Both the position numbers and the translations under genes were made by a program. A stretch of DNA of 64,000 nt from NCBI RefSeq assembly GCF_005484585.1, contig NZ_CP039435.1, positions 992,001-1,056,000 on the forward strand, in the 5' to 3' direction. The notes beneath the pieces were generated by a model. That model saw nothing but the letters and a program-made list of their open reading frames with translations, was not told the origin of the DNA and ran no database searches. Shown piece by piece: positions 29,794 to 38,512 of the stretch. The DNA is from Brevundimonas sp. SGAir0440 (GTDB taxonomy: Bacteria; Pseudomonadota; Alphaproteobacteria; Caulobacterales; Caulobacteraceae). Each line of letters opens with the position of its first letter. Position 1 is the first letter of the stretch.

Positions 29794-30465
29794 ATGCGGA
29801 TTCTGGTGGTCGAGGATGACGCCGAGGCGGCGACCGCCATGGTGCGGGGCCTGTCCGAAGCCGGACATGAGGTCACCCACGCCGTGGACGGCGCCTTTGG
29901 TCTGCTGGAGTCGCAAAAGGGCGGCTACGACGTCTATGTGGTGGACCGGATGATGCCGCGCCTGGACGGCGTCGGCATGGTCGAAACGGTGCGCAAGGGT
30001 GGCGATCAGACGCCTGTTCTGTTCCTGTCGGCCCTGGGCGAGGTCGAGGACCGGGTCACGGGCCTGAAGGCCGGCGCCGACGACTATCTGGTCAAGCCCT
30101 ACGCCTTCGCCGAACTGATCGCGCGCGTCGAGGCCCTGGCGCGCCGTCGCGAGACCGGCGGGGTGCAAACCGTGCTCAAGGTCGGCGACCTGGAAATGAA
30201 CCTGATCGGCCGCACCGTGCATCGCGGCACGACCGAGATCGATCTTCAGCCGCGCGAGTTCCAGCTGCTGGAGTTCCTGATGCGCCACGCCGGCCAGTCG
30301 GTGACGCGCACCATGCTGCTGGAAAAGGTCTGGGAATACCATTTCGACCCCCAGACCAACGTCATCGACGTCCATATCAGCCGCCTGCGCTCCAAGATCG
30401 ACAAGGGCTTCGACCGCGCCATGCTGCAGACCGTGCGCGGGGCGGGATATCGGTTGGAGGCGTGA
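29794..30465 (+). CDS. OmpR/PhoB-family response regulator
   Basis: A 223-residue DNA-binding response regulator. The receiver domain (1-115) has acidic residues VVEDD at the N-terminus, phospho-acceptor Asp51 (VVDRMMPRLDG) and the conserved Lys in DDYLVKPYAF. The winged-helix domain (about 128-223) carries LQPREFQLLEFLMRHAGQ and FDPQTNVIDVHISRLRSKID. The ATG at 29794 follows GGGAGGGG. Its cognate kinase is downstream, separated by a 128-base palindromic element. Signal and regulon are unknown; degP upstream suggests an envelope role. Confidence 0.94.
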   Translation: MRILVVEDDAEAATAMVRGLSEAGHEVTHAVDGAFGLLESQKGGYDVYVVDRMMPRLDGVGMVETVRKGGDQTPVLFLSALGEVEDRVTGLKAGADDYLVKPYAFAELIARVEALARRRETGGVQTVLKVGDLEMNLIGRTVHRGTTEIDLQPREFQLLEFLMRHAGQSVTRTMLLEKVWEYHFDPQTNVIDVHISRLRSKIDKGFDRAMLQTVRGAGYRLEA

Positions 30466-30471
30466 CTTGAG

Positions 30472-30599
30472 ATCCTCCCCCGCAATGCGGGGGAGGGGGA
30501 CCGCCGGCACGGCGGTGGAGGGGGCGACCCCGGACACCGGCGCTGAAGCCGCCCCCTCCACCACTTCGTGGTCCCCCTCCCCCGTGAACGGGGGAGGAT
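30472..30599. repeat. Palindromic intergenic repeat element
   Basis: A 128-base composite palindrome with terminal inverted repeats ATCCTCCCCC / GGGGGAGGAT. Internal stems are CCTCCCCCGC/GCGGGGGAGG, ACCGCC/GGCGGT and a long stem GGTGGAGGGGGCG (30514-30526) / CGCCCCCTCCACC (30550-30562). It fills the gap between response regulator and kinase. I recall similar pyrimidine-rich mobile palindromes dispersed in Caulobacteraceae genomes; no second copy is visible here. Its right end GGGGGAGGA serves as the kinase ribosome-binding site. Confidence 0.85.
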
Positions 30600-30605
30600 T
30601 TTAGG

Positions 30606-32033
30606 GTGCGCCTTCCCTCCCTCCTTCGCCGCACGCCGTTCCGGCTGACGCTGCTGTTTTTGGCGCTGTTCGTGGCGGCGGCGGGGGCGATCCTGGCCTA
30701 TGTCTATTTCGCCTCGGCGTCGGAGGCCCAAGGTCGGGCCAGGGCGGATGTGGAGATCGAGCTGGGCGCCCTGACGGCGATTCACCGCACGCGCGGCATC
30801 GACGCCCTGAACCAGGCCCTGGTCGAACGGTCGATCCGGGGCGGGCCGTATCTGTATCTGCTGACCGACAAGGCCGGAAAGACGATCACCGGCAACATCA
30901 CTGAGTCCCCGATCGACATCGACCTCAGCCTGCCGGCCGGCGCCAGCGACTGGGAGACCTTCCGCCTGACCGACACGGACGCCCAAGGCAAGGTCCAGCG
31001 GCGTCGCTCCATCGGCGTGATCACGACGCTGACCGGCGGCGAACATTTGTTCGTCGGTCAGGACATCGGCGACATCGAGGCCTATCTGGCGCGCCTGACC
31101 CAGGCCCTGTGGGGCGCCATGGCCCTGGTCATGCTGCTGGGCCTGGCGGGCGGTCTCTACATCAGCCGGCGGGTGGAAAAGTCGATGGCCGGGCTGAACC
31201 AGGTGGTTCAGGCGGTGCAGGACGGTGACCTCAAGGTCCGTGCGCCCGTGCGCCACACCGGCGACGAACTGGACGAACTGGGCCAGGGGCTGAACACCAT
31301 GCTGGATCGGCTGGAGGCGTCCATGTCCTCGATCCGCCACGCTGGCGACGCCATCGCCCACGACCTGCGCTCGCCCCTGACGCGGATGCGGGCCAAGCTT
31401 GAGGTCGCTCTGATCGACGCCGAAGCCGGCAAGATCGACGGGGTCGACGCCCTGGGCATCGCCCTGGATGAGGCCGACCATCTGCTGAAGACGTTCAACA
31501 CCGTCCTGGCCATCGCGCGGCTTCAGGCGGGCGGGGCGCCGGATCCCAAGGTCATGGACGCGGCTGATCTCGCCGCCGACATGGCCGAGCTTTACGAACC
31601 GGCGGCCGAGGACAAGGACATCGACTTCTCGTCCGAGGTCGAAAAGGGGCTGATGATCGAGGGCAACCAGCCCTTCCTGGCACAGGCCCTGGCCAACCTG
31701 ATCGACAACGCCATCAAATACACCCCCGCCGGCGGGGCGGTGAAGCTGCGTGCGCGCCGCCGCTCGTCGGGCGAGATCGAATATTCGGTCACCGACACCG
31801 GACCGGGCGTCCCGGAAGAGGACCGCGAGCGGGTGGTCCAGCGGTTCGTGCGCCTGGACAATAGCCGCACCGAACCCGGCTCGGGTTTGGGGCTTTCACT
31901 GGTGACGGCGGTGGCGGAGGCCCATGGCGGGCGGGTCGTGCTGGACGAAGGCCCCGGCGCCTACGGCGACTTCGGACCGGGGCTGCGGGTGGCGTTGGTG
32001 CTTCCGCCCGCCTCGACCGGGATGAGCGGATGA
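30606..32033 (+). CDS. Membrane sensor histidine kinase
   Basis: A 475-residue HAMP-type histidine kinase. Membrane helices at about 13-35 and 166-187 flank a periplasmic sensor region. HAMP follows (about 185-240), then HisKA with phospho-acceptor His252 (AIAHDLRSPLTRM), and HATPase with N box NLIDNAIKYTPAGG, G1 DTGPGVPEEDRERV and G2 GSGLGLSLV. It starts at GTG 30606, with GGGGGAGGA from the palindromic element seven bases upstream. It should phosphorylate the preceding OmpR-type regulator. Confidence 0.94.
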   Translation: MRLPSLLRRTPFRLTLLFLALFVAAAGAILAYVYFASASEAQGRARADVEIELGALTAIHRTRGIDALNQALVERSIRGGPYLYLLTDKAGKTITGNITESPIDIDLSLPAGASDWETFRLTDTDAQGKVQRRRSIGVITTLTGGEHLFVGQDIGDIEAYLARLTQALWGAMALVMLLGLAGGLYISRRVEKSMAGLNQVVQAVQDGDLKVRAPVRHTGDELDELGQGLNTMLDRLEASMSSIRHAGDAIAHDLRSPLTRMRAKLEVALIDAEAGKIDGVDALGIALDEADHLLKTFNTVLAIARLQAGGAPDPKVMDAADLAADMAELYEPAAEDKDIDFSSEVEKGLMIEGNQPFLAQALANLIDNAIKYTPAGGAVKLRARRRSSGEIEYSVTDTGPGVPEEDRERVVQRFVRLDNSRTEPGSGLGLSLVTAVAEAHGGRVVLDEGPGAYGDFGPGLRVALVLPPASTGMSG

Positions 32034-32037
32034 TGTG

Positions 32038-34977
32038 ATGGCCCATCCAGAAACCTCGATCCCGCTGGCCTACAGTCTCACGCCCGCCGGTCCGGTCACA
32101 AACATCGCCGCCGCCGACCGCCTGCACGAAACCCTGACCGAGGCCGCCGACGCCGACGGCTGGCGCGAGACTCTGGACGGCGCCTGGGCCGCCCTGGCCC
32201 CCGTCGCCGGCGCCTCGCCCTATCTCGCCGGTCTGATGCGGCGTCGCCCCGCCCATCTGAGAAACCTGCTGGACGCCGATCCGGTCGAGACGCTGGAGCG
32301 GATCATTCGCGATACGGACGCGCTGGACGCCGAACCGGACGCGGTCCGTGCTCCGCTGCGCGTGCTGAAGGCCGACCTGCACCTGCTGACCGCCCTGGCC
32401 GATCTGGGCGGGGTTTGGGATCTGGATCAGGTCACCGACGCCCTGTCCCGGTTCGCCGACGCCTCTTGCCGCGCGGCCCTGCGCGCCGTCGCCGCCGAAC
32501 AGAGGGCGCGCGGTCGGCTGATCTCGCCGCCCGGCGATCCGCGCGGCCCCATTCCCGGCCTGTTCGGCCTGGCCATGGGCAAACATGGCGCCAACGAACT
32601 GAACTATTCGTCCGACATCGACATCTCCCTCTTCTTCGAGCCGCGCCTGATGGTTCTGGCCCTGCGCGAGGGCGAGGAGATGCAGGACTTCGCCAATCGC
32701 GTTGGCAAGGGGATCGCCACCCTGCTGACCGAGCGGACGGGCGACGGCTATGTCTTCCGCGTCGATCTGCGGCTGCGGCCCGACCCGTCCTCGACCCCGC
32801 CGGTCGTCGCCGGGCCGATGGCCCTGGCCTACTATGAGAGCGTAGGACAGAACTGGGAGCGGGCGGCCTTCATCAAGGCGCGTCCGGTGCTGGGCGACAT
32901 GCGCGCGGCGGGCCGGTTCCTGAAGGCCATGATCCCCTTCATCTGGCGGCGCAGCCTGGACTACGCGGCCGTACTCGACATCCAGTCGATCAAGAAACAG
33001 ATCCACGTCCACAAGACGGGCGAGGGCCTGCAGGCCGCCGGGGCCAATCTGAAGCTGGGACGCGGCGGCATCCGCGAGATCGAATTCTACGCCCAGACCC
33101 AGCAACTGATCCTGGGCGGCCGCGATCCGGCTTTGCGCAAGCCCCGCACGCTGGAGGCGTTGAAGGCCCTGGCCGACGCGCGCCATGTGCCCCAGGCGGT
33201 CTGCGAGGAGCTGTCGGCCGCCTATGTCGAGCTGCGCGGGCTGGAGCACCGGGTGCAGATGCTCGACGACGAACAGACCCACCGCCTGCCCGAGGATGCC
33301 GAGCGCCGCGCCGCCGTCGCAGCCCTGGCCGGTTCGAACGATCTGGCCGCCTTTGACGCCCGGGTCGAGGCCCTGCTGGCGCGGGTCAACGCCCGCTATG
33401 GCGAACTGTTCGAGGGCGGCGAAGATCTGGACTCCAGCTACGGCAGCCTGGTCTTCACCGGGGTCGAGAACGATCCCGAGACGCTGGAAACCCTGCGTCG
33501 CATGGGCTTTTCCGAGGCGCCGTCGGTCGCCGACACGATCCGCAGCTGGCATCACGGCCGCATCCCCGCGACGCGCACGGCGCGGGGGCGCGAACTGTTC
33601 ACTCGCCTGGCGCCGCGCCTGCTGGAGGCCCTGGCCCGATCCGGTGCGCCGGACGAGGCGTTCCGCCGTTTCGCCGTCTTCTTCTCCGGGCTGGCGGCGG
33701 GTGTTCAGGTCCAGGCCCTGTTCCTGAATCAGCCCAAACTGTTCGAGATGGTGCTGGGCGTCATGGCCTTTGCGCCGCGTCTGGCCCGGACGCTTGGCCG
33801 GCAACCGGCGGCGCTGGACGGTGTGCTGGACGCCCGCTTCCTGGTCGATCTGTCCGAAGAGACCGGCCTGACCGAACAGATGCTGCGTGAGGCCGGCGAG
33901 ACCGAAGATTTCGAGGGGGCCATGAACGCCGTGCGCCGCCTGCATCGCGAGCAGATGTTCCGCATCGGCATCCACGCCCTGACCGGCCGGGCGGGGGCCG
34001 AGACGGCGGGCCGCGCCTACGCCGCCCTGGCCGACGCCGCCATGCGCACCCTGTCGCCCGCGGCCCTGGCCGAGACCGAACGGCTGGGCGGCGCCTTCCC
34101 CGGCGCAGTCGCGGTGGTCGCCTTGGGCAAGGCCGGCTCGCGCGAGATGACGGCCGGATCGGACCTGGACCTGATGACCCTGTACGAGGCGCCGCCCGAG
34201 GCGACCTCCGAGATCAAGGGCTGGACCGCCGACGTCTTCTACGCCCGCTTCACCCAGCGGCTGATCGCGGCCCTGTCGGCGCATACGGCGGAAGGCGGTC
34301 TTTACGAGGTGGACATGCGCCTGCGCCCCACCGGCTCCAAGGGGCCGGTGTCGGTGCGGCTGAAGGCGTTCGACGCCTATTACGCCAAGGAGGCCGAGAC
34401 CTGGGAGTTCATGGTTCTGACCCGCGCCCGCGTGGTCTGGGCCAGCGATCCCAAGTTCGGCGCCCAGGTTTCGGCGGCTATCGAGGCCGCCCTGCGTCGC
34501 CCGCGTCCCGGCGTCGATATCGCCGCCGACGTCCGAAAGATGCGCTCCCTGATGGATCGCGAGCGTCGCCCGCACGGCTTCTGGGATCTGAAGCTGTCGC
34601 CGGGCGGGCAGGTGGACGCCGAGTTCGCGGCCCAGTTCCGTCAGCTTCAGGCCGCCGCCATCGGCGAGCGCTTGACCCTGTCGACGCTTGAGGCCCTGCA
34701 CGACGACCCGGTCCTGGCCGAGGCCTGGCGCGTGCAGCAGCGTCTGGCCCATCTTCTGGCCGCCGCCTTCGAGGGGCGGGTCGATCCGGAGGGCGAACCC
34801 GGCGTCTTCCAGCTGCGCCTGGCCGAGGCGGCCGGCGCGCCGGACTTCGACACGCTGAAGACCGAGCTGACCGATCTGCGCGCGCGGGCCCGAAAGGCCT
34901 TCGAGCGGGCGGTGCCAGCCAGACTGGAAAAAGAGGGCCGCGACGGAGAATCCGCAACGCCGCGTTCAATCTCCTGA
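32038..34977 (+). CDS. glnE: Glutamine synthetase adenylyltransferase/deadenylylase
   Basis: A 979-residue bifunctional enzyme that adenylylates or deadenylylates glutamine synthetase according to nitrogen status. Two nucleotidyltransferase domains are clear: an N-terminal one with GANELNYSSDIDISLFFEP (residues about 183-201) and a C-terminal one with GKAGSREMTAGSDLDLMTLY. An ATG at 32038 is preferred over the in-frame GTG one codon upstream. It starts four bases after the kinase stop. Its co-transcription with the two-component pair may be incidental. Confidence 0.96.
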   Translation: MAHPETSIPLAYSLTPAGPVTNIAAADRLHETLTEAADADGWRETLDGAWAALAPVAGASPYLAGLMRRRPAHLRNLLDADPVETLERIIRDTDALDAEPDAVRAPLRVLKADLHLLTALADLGGVWDLDQVTDALSRFADASCRAALRAVAAEQRARGRLISPPGDPRGPIPGLFGLAMGKHGANELNYSSDIDISLFFEPRLMVLALREGEEMQDFANRVGKGIATLLTERTGDGYVFRVDLRLRPDPSSTPPVVAGPMALAYYESVGQNWERAAFIKARPVLGDMRAAGRFLKAMIPFIWRRSLDYAAVLDIQSIKKQIHVHKTGEGLQAAGANLKLGRGGIREIEFYAQTQQLILGGRDPALRKPRTLEALKALADARHVPQAVCEELSAAYVELRGLEHRVQMLDDEQTHRLPEDAERRAAVAALAGSNDLAAFDARVEALLARVNARYGELFEGGEDLDSSYGSLVFTGVENDPETLETLRRMGFSEAPSVADTIRSWHHGRIPATRTARGRELFTRLAPRLLEALARSGAPDEAFRRFAVFFSGLAAGVQVQALFLNQPKLFEMVLGVMAFAPRLARTLGRQPAALDGVLDARFLVDLSEETGLTEQMLREAGETEDFEGAMNAVRRLHREQMFRIGIHALTGRAGAETAGRAYAALADAAMRTLSPAALAETERLGGAFPGAVAVVALGKAGSREMTAGSDLDLMTLYEAPPEATSEIKGWTADVFYARFTQRLIAALSAHTAEGGLYEVDMRLRPTGSKGPVSVRLKAFDAYYAKEAETWEFMVLTRARVVWASDPKFGAQVSAAIEAALRRPRPGVDIAADVRKMRSLMDRERRPHGFWDLKLSPGGQVDAEFAAQFRQLQAAAIGERLTLSTLEALHDDPVLAEAWRVQQRLAHLLAAAFEGRVDPEGEPGVFQLRLAEAAGAPDFDTLKTELTDLRARARKAFERAVPARLEKEGRDGESATPRSIS

Positions 34978-35024
34978 CAGGGCAATGTCAAAGGGCGCCA
35001 AACGCGCCCGTGGAGATGATCGAG

Positions 35025-35666
35025 ATGAGAAACACCTTTCTGACCGGCCTGGGCGTCATCGCTCTGGCCGCCGCCGCCGGCGCCGCGACCGCACAGGTTC
35101 CGCCGGCTCCCGTCGTCGGCGCGCCTGCGCCGCATCATGCGCGTGCGGATCCGAACCGCCAGATCACCCGCGCCGAGTTCGTCGATGCGCGCATCGCGCG
35201 TCTGACTGCGCTCGATACGAACCGCGACGGCGTGGTCAGCCCCGAAGAGCGCGCCGCCGCCATGCAGGCCCGTCGCGCCGAACGGGCGGGCGACCGCTTC
35301 GCCAAGCTGGATGCGAATGGCGACGGCTCCATCAGCCGGGCCGAGCTCGACGCCGGCCATGCCGCACGCCCGGATCGCGGTCCGCGCGCGGAGCGTGCCG
35401 GTCATCGTGAGGGGCGTCGCGGCGGCGCGCATCACGCCATGCGCGGACAAGGCCGCGAACGCGGGCCGGTGGTGATCGCCGAAGCCTCCGCCAAGCTCGG
35501 CGAGCGGTTCGACAAGATGGACGCCAACCGCGACGGCGTGATCTCCGCCGACGAGCGCCGGGCGGCCATGTCCGCGCAGCGTGAGCAACGGCAGGAACGC
35601 CGCGCGGCCCGCCAGGCGCAGCGTCCGGTACAACAACCCGCTTCCCCCGTCCCGGCTTCGGAGTAA
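35025..35666 (+). CDS. Periplasmic EF-hand protein
   Basis: A 213-residue exported protein with signal peptide MRNTFLTGLGVIALAAAAGAATA. Three canonical EF-hand loops are visible: DTNRDGVVSPEE, DANGDGSISRAE and DANRDGVISADE, so calcium binding is likely. The rest is His/Arg-rich. The ATG at 35025 is preferred since it gives a clean signal peptide with GGAG upstream; ATG 35016 and GTG 35010 are in frame. It directly precedes the ECF sigma operon and may be a structural part or target of it. Confidence 0.88.
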   Translation: MRNTFLTGLGVIALAAAAGAATAQVPPAPVVGAPAPHHARADPNRQITRAEFVDARIARLTALDTNRDGVVSPEERAAAMQARRAERAGDRFAKLDANGDGSISRAELDAGHAARPDRGPRAERAGHREGRRGGAHHAMRGQGRERGPVVIAEASAKLGERFDKMDANRDGVISADERRAAMSAQREQRQERRAARQAQRPVQQPASPVPASE

Positions 35667-35731
35667 GACGGTGTCGGGGTCGGCCGTCGTAAACGCACCG
35701 GTCCCTTTCGTCAGCAGCGGAAGAGGCAGGT

Positions 35732-36304
35732 TTGGTCGCGATCGTCGACCCCGACGAGGATCTGGTGCGGCGCGTGGGGCAGGGCGACCCGGCGGCGGTG
35801 CAGACGCTCGTCTCGCGCAAGCTGCCGCGCATCCTGTCGCTGGCCCAGCGCATGCTGGGCGATGCGGTCGAGGCCGAGGACGTGGCCCAGGAGACGATGC
35901 TCAAGGCTTGGCGTCAGGCGCCCAGATGGACGCCCGGCAAGGCCCGGTTCGACACCTGGCTGCACCGGGTCGCGCTGAACCTCTGTTACGATCGGCTGAG
36001 GCGTCGTCGCGAAATCCCGACCGACACGCCGCCGGATCGTCCCGACGAAGGCCCGGCGCCGGATCGCGGTCTGCTGGCGGCCGAGACGGGCGTGCGGGTC
36101 ACGGCGGCCCTGAAACGGCTGCCGGACCGACAGCGCGAGGCCATCGTCCTGTGCCATTATCAGGAGCTGTCGAATATCGATGCGGCGGCCCTGATGGAGA
36201 TCAGCGTCGAGGCGCTGGAGAGTTTGTTGTCGCGCGGTCGTCGCGCATTGCGTCTGGCCCTTTCGGACATCGGTCCGGGGTCGATTAAAGGAGACGGACG
36301 ATGA
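35732..36304 (+). CDS. ECF-type RNA polymerase sigma factor
   Basis: A 190-residue group 4 sigma factor. Region 2 (about 15-85) contains AQRMLGDAVEAEDVAQETMLKAW and FDTWLHRVALNLCYDRLR; region 4 (about 125-180) contains LPDRQREAIVLCHYQELSN and a helix-turn-helix ending LESLLSRGRRALR. Translation probably begins at the TTG at 35732 after AGGCAGG, since no ATG or GTG fits the N-terminus. It overlaps the next gene by ATGA. Control is probably through the membrane protein encoded next. Confidence 0.93.
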   Translation: MVAIVDPDEDLVRRVGQGDPAAVQTLVSRKLPRILSLAQRMLGDAVEAEDVAQETMLKAWRQAPRWTPGKARFDTWLHRVALNLCYDRLRRRREIPTDTPPDRPDEGPAPDRGLLAAETGVRVTAALKRLPDRQREAIVLCHYQELSNIDAAALMEISVEALESLLSRGRRALRLALSDIGPGSIKGDGR

Positions 36305-36702
36305 AGGCGGAACGGTTGCACGAACTGGCGGACGCCTATGGCGCCGACCTGCGTCGGTGGCCCGCGTCCGAGCGCGCCTTCGCCGAAAGCCTGATCGCCG
36401 CCGATCCGTCGCTAAAGGCGGTGCTGGATCAGGCGGCCGCGCTGGACGCGCTGCTCGACGCCGCGCCCAGACCTGTCCCGTCCGCCGCCCTGACCGCGCG
36501 CATCCTTGCGGCTGCGCCCCGGGCGAAAAGCCGTCTGGGCAAGGCGATCTGGTATCTGGGCGCCGGTTGGGCCGCCGCGGCCTGTGCGGGCGTGGTCGCC
36601 GGCGTCGGTCTGACCACCCATCTGACCGCCGACGCGCGCGCCGATGCGGTGCTTTATCAATCCTCGCTGACGGGCGTGGATGACACGGAACTGCTGGGAT
36701 GA
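36301..36702 (+). CDS. Putative membrane anti-sigma factor
   Basis: A 133-residue protein with a soluble helical N-terminus (about 1-70, starting MKAERLHELADAYGADLRRWP), one membrane helix about 80-103 (IWYLGAGWAAAACAGVVAGVGL) and a short periplasmic tail. Its size, topology and start overlapping the sigma gene fit an anti-sigma factor, but there is no zinc-binding HxxxCxxC motif. The anti-sigma role is inferred from context. Confidence 0.7.
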   Translation: MKAERLHELADAYGADLRRWPASERAFAESLIAADPSLKAVLDQAAALDALLDAAPRPVPSAALTARILAAAPRAKSRLGKAIWYLGAGWAAAACAGVVAGVGLTTHLTADARADAVLYQSSLTGVDDTELLG

Positions 36703-37211
36703 CGTCCAAGAGCCTGAAGATCGCCCTGGCCGTTTCGGTGGCCCTGAACCTGTTCGCCGTGGCGGGCGGGGTCACATATGTCGTCAATCGCGACCGGATC
36801 GAACGCCGGATCGAGGATCAACGGCGTCCGGGCCGCGAGGGACCGCTGGCCGAGGTGCTGGCCGATCTGGATCCGGCCGTGCGCCAGCGCGTGCGCACCG
36901 CGCTGCGAGAATCGGCCCTGGCGGCGCGTCCTGATTTCGAGGCGGCCCGCGCCGCGCGGCGAGAGGCGATCGACATCGCCGGTCAGCCGACCCTGGACGC
37001 GGCCCGGGTCGAAAGCCTGCTGGAACAGTCCAGAGCCGCCGAGATGCGCGGCCGCACCCGCCTGGAAAGCGGCGCGGTCGCCGTGCTGGCGACGCTGACG
37101 CCCGAGGAGCGCAAGGCCTTGGCCCCGATCCTTCAGCGTAAGGGCAATGCTCGTCGCGCCGTAGCCCGTGGGCCGGATCACCGTCAGCCGGACGACCGCG
37201 CGCCCCGCTGA
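36699..37211 (+). CDS. Periplasmic heavy-metal sensor (CnrX-like)
   Basis: A 170-residue protein with an N-terminal membrane anchor (about 7-29) and a helical periplasmic region of the Spy/CnrX type: LAEVLADLDPAVRQRVRTAL, ARAARREAIDIAGQPTLDAARVESLL, LTPEERKALAPIL. Such proteins relay metal or envelope signals to an anti-sigma factor. The start overlaps the preceding gene by ATGA, so sigma, putative anti-sigma and sensor form one unit. No obvious His/Met metal cluster is visible, so the ligand is uncertain. Confidence 0.8.
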   Translation: MTSKSLKIALAVSVALNLFAVAGGVTYVVNRDRIERRIEDQRRPGREGPLAEVLADLDPAVRQRVRTALRESALAARPDFEAARAARREAIDIAGQPTLDAARVESLLEQSRAAEMRGRTRLESGAVAVLATLTPEERKALAPILQRKGNARRAVARGPDHRQPDDRAPR

Positions 37212-37225
37212 CGGCGCTCGGGCGC

Positions 37226-37906
37226 TCAGCCCTTCTCGGACGCGCGGAAGGCGGCGACGGCGCTGACCGCCGAGCGCACCGACGCCTCGATAGCGGCCCA
37301 GTCGCCCGACTTCACAGCGTCATCGGTCACCAGTTTCGACCCCATCCCCGCCGCGACGATGCCCGCGCCGAACCATTTGGCGATCGACGCCTCGTCCGGA
37401 TCGACGCCGCCCGTGGGCATGATCTTGACCCAGGGCATCGGCCCCTTGACCGCCTTGACGAAGTCCGGGCCGCCGACGGACGAGCCGGGGAACAGTTTGA
37501 CGATGTCGCAGCCCAGTTCGTGCGCCTCGCCGATGTCGGTCACCGACCCGCAGCCGGGGAAATAGGCGACCATGCGACGGTTGCAGACCTTCGCCACGTC
37601 GGGGATCAGGCAGGGGCTTACCACGAACCGCGCGCCGCGATTCAGGTACAGCGAGGCCGTGCCCGCATCGACGACCGAGCCGATGCCCAGGACCACGTTC
37701 GGGTCGGTCTTGATCAGTTCGCGATTGATCTCGCCGAACAGGTCGCAGGCGAAGTCGCCGCGATTGGTGAACTCGACCACCGGCGCCCCGCCGCGCGCGC
37801 AGGCGCGGATGACGTTCAGGCTGACCTCGGCGTCGGGATGATAGAAGACCGGGCACACGCCCTGGGTCTGAAGCGCCTGAAGCACGCTGACGCGATCATG
37901 GGCCAT
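37226..37906 (-). CDS. eda: 2-dehydro-3-deoxyphosphogluconate aldolase
   Basis: A 226-residue KDPG aldolase that cleaves KDPG to pyruvate and glyceraldehyde 3-phosphate, the last Entner-Doudoroff step. The Schiff-base lysine lies in GCDIVKLFPGSSVGG; other family marks are GAPVVEFTNRGD and MPTGGVDPDEASI. The ATG at 37906 matches family length; the longer upstream frame is discarded. It lies about 5 kb from the zwf-pgl-edd-glk operon in the same direction, so it is transcribed separately. Confidence 0.94.
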   Translation of the reverse strand: MAHDRVSVLQALQTQGVCPVFYHPDAEVSLNVIRACARGGAPVVEFTNRGDFACDLFGEINRELIKTDPNVVLGIGSVVDAGTASLYLNRGARFVVSPCLIPDVAKVCNRRMVAYFPGCGSVTDIGEAHELGCDIVKLFPGSSVGGPDFVKAVKGPMPWVKIMPTGGVDPDEASIAKWFGAGIVAAGMGSKLVTDDAVKSGDWAAIEASVRSAVSAVAAFRASEKG

Positions 37907-38054
37907 GGACGGGTTCCTCTGCGATAGGTTCGCGTCCGACCTCCGCTGTCGCGGACGCAAGGTCAAGTCAAACCGCGTTAGCGCGGGCGTTCTCTTGACG
38001 GCATGTGGCGAAAGGCGGACCGTCGTTCGCTCAATCGCCTGTTGGAGAAGCAGG

Positions 38055-38411
38055 ATGTTCGCCGCCCTCGCTGTCGTCGCACTTCTGACCGTCCAGGATC
38101 CGCCGCCCGCCGCCGACATGGACGGCGCCTGGTCTGTCGATCTGGCGACCGATCCGGCCCAGCCCTATCGCCAGCCCATGAACCTGACGCTCCAGGCCGA
38201 TGGCGTCGTGACGGGCGACTTCTACAACAGCCGCATCGAGGCGGGCCGATGGAAGCGCCAGCACGGCCGGCTGTGCGTCTCGTTCCGCACCACCGACGGC
38301 GCAGGCCCCTATCACACCGCCGCCTGCCTTGCGGGCGACCATGTCGAGGGTCAGACCTGGGCTGAACACCGCAACTTCGTCTTCATCTGGCGCGCCGACC
38401 GCCCCTCTTGA
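38055..38411 (+). CDS. Exported hypothetical protein
   Basis: A 118-residue protein with a short hydrophobic leader (MFAALAVVALLTVQDPPP) and a compact beta-rich body: MDGAWSVDLATDP, MNLTLQADGVVTGDFYNSRIEAGRW, CVSFRTTDG, HRNFVFIWRAD. The pattern resembles a small secreted beta-barrel domain. The ATG at 38055 gives the leader and follows CAGG. It diverges from eda. No family recognised. Confidence 0.75.
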   Translation: MFAALAVVALLTVQDPPPAADMDGAWSVDLATDPAQPYRQPMNLTLQADGVVTGDFYNSRIEAGRWKRQHGRLCVSFRTTDGAGPYHTAACLAGDHVEGQTWAEHRNFVFIWRADRPS

Positions 38412-38512
38412 AGCCTCGCCGCTCAAGCCCATCTGTCAGGGAGGGGAGTGGGGGATTTTATACGAATTAGACGAATTAGACTCTATTTTTCGCTGCTGGG
38501 TCTGATCGCCGC

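Noticed and set aside
30472..30599. Possible CRISPR or direct-repeat array
   Set aside because: The stretch is one composite palindrome with no regular direct repeats or spacers.
31789..34752. A 987-codon leftward open frame opposite glnE
   Set aside because: Antisense of glnE; high-GC genes leave few stops on the opposite strand. No domain, signal or ribosome-binding site.
38462..38479. Tandem ACGAATTAG repeat between two genes
   Set aside because: Only two copies of nine bases; too short to support a function.
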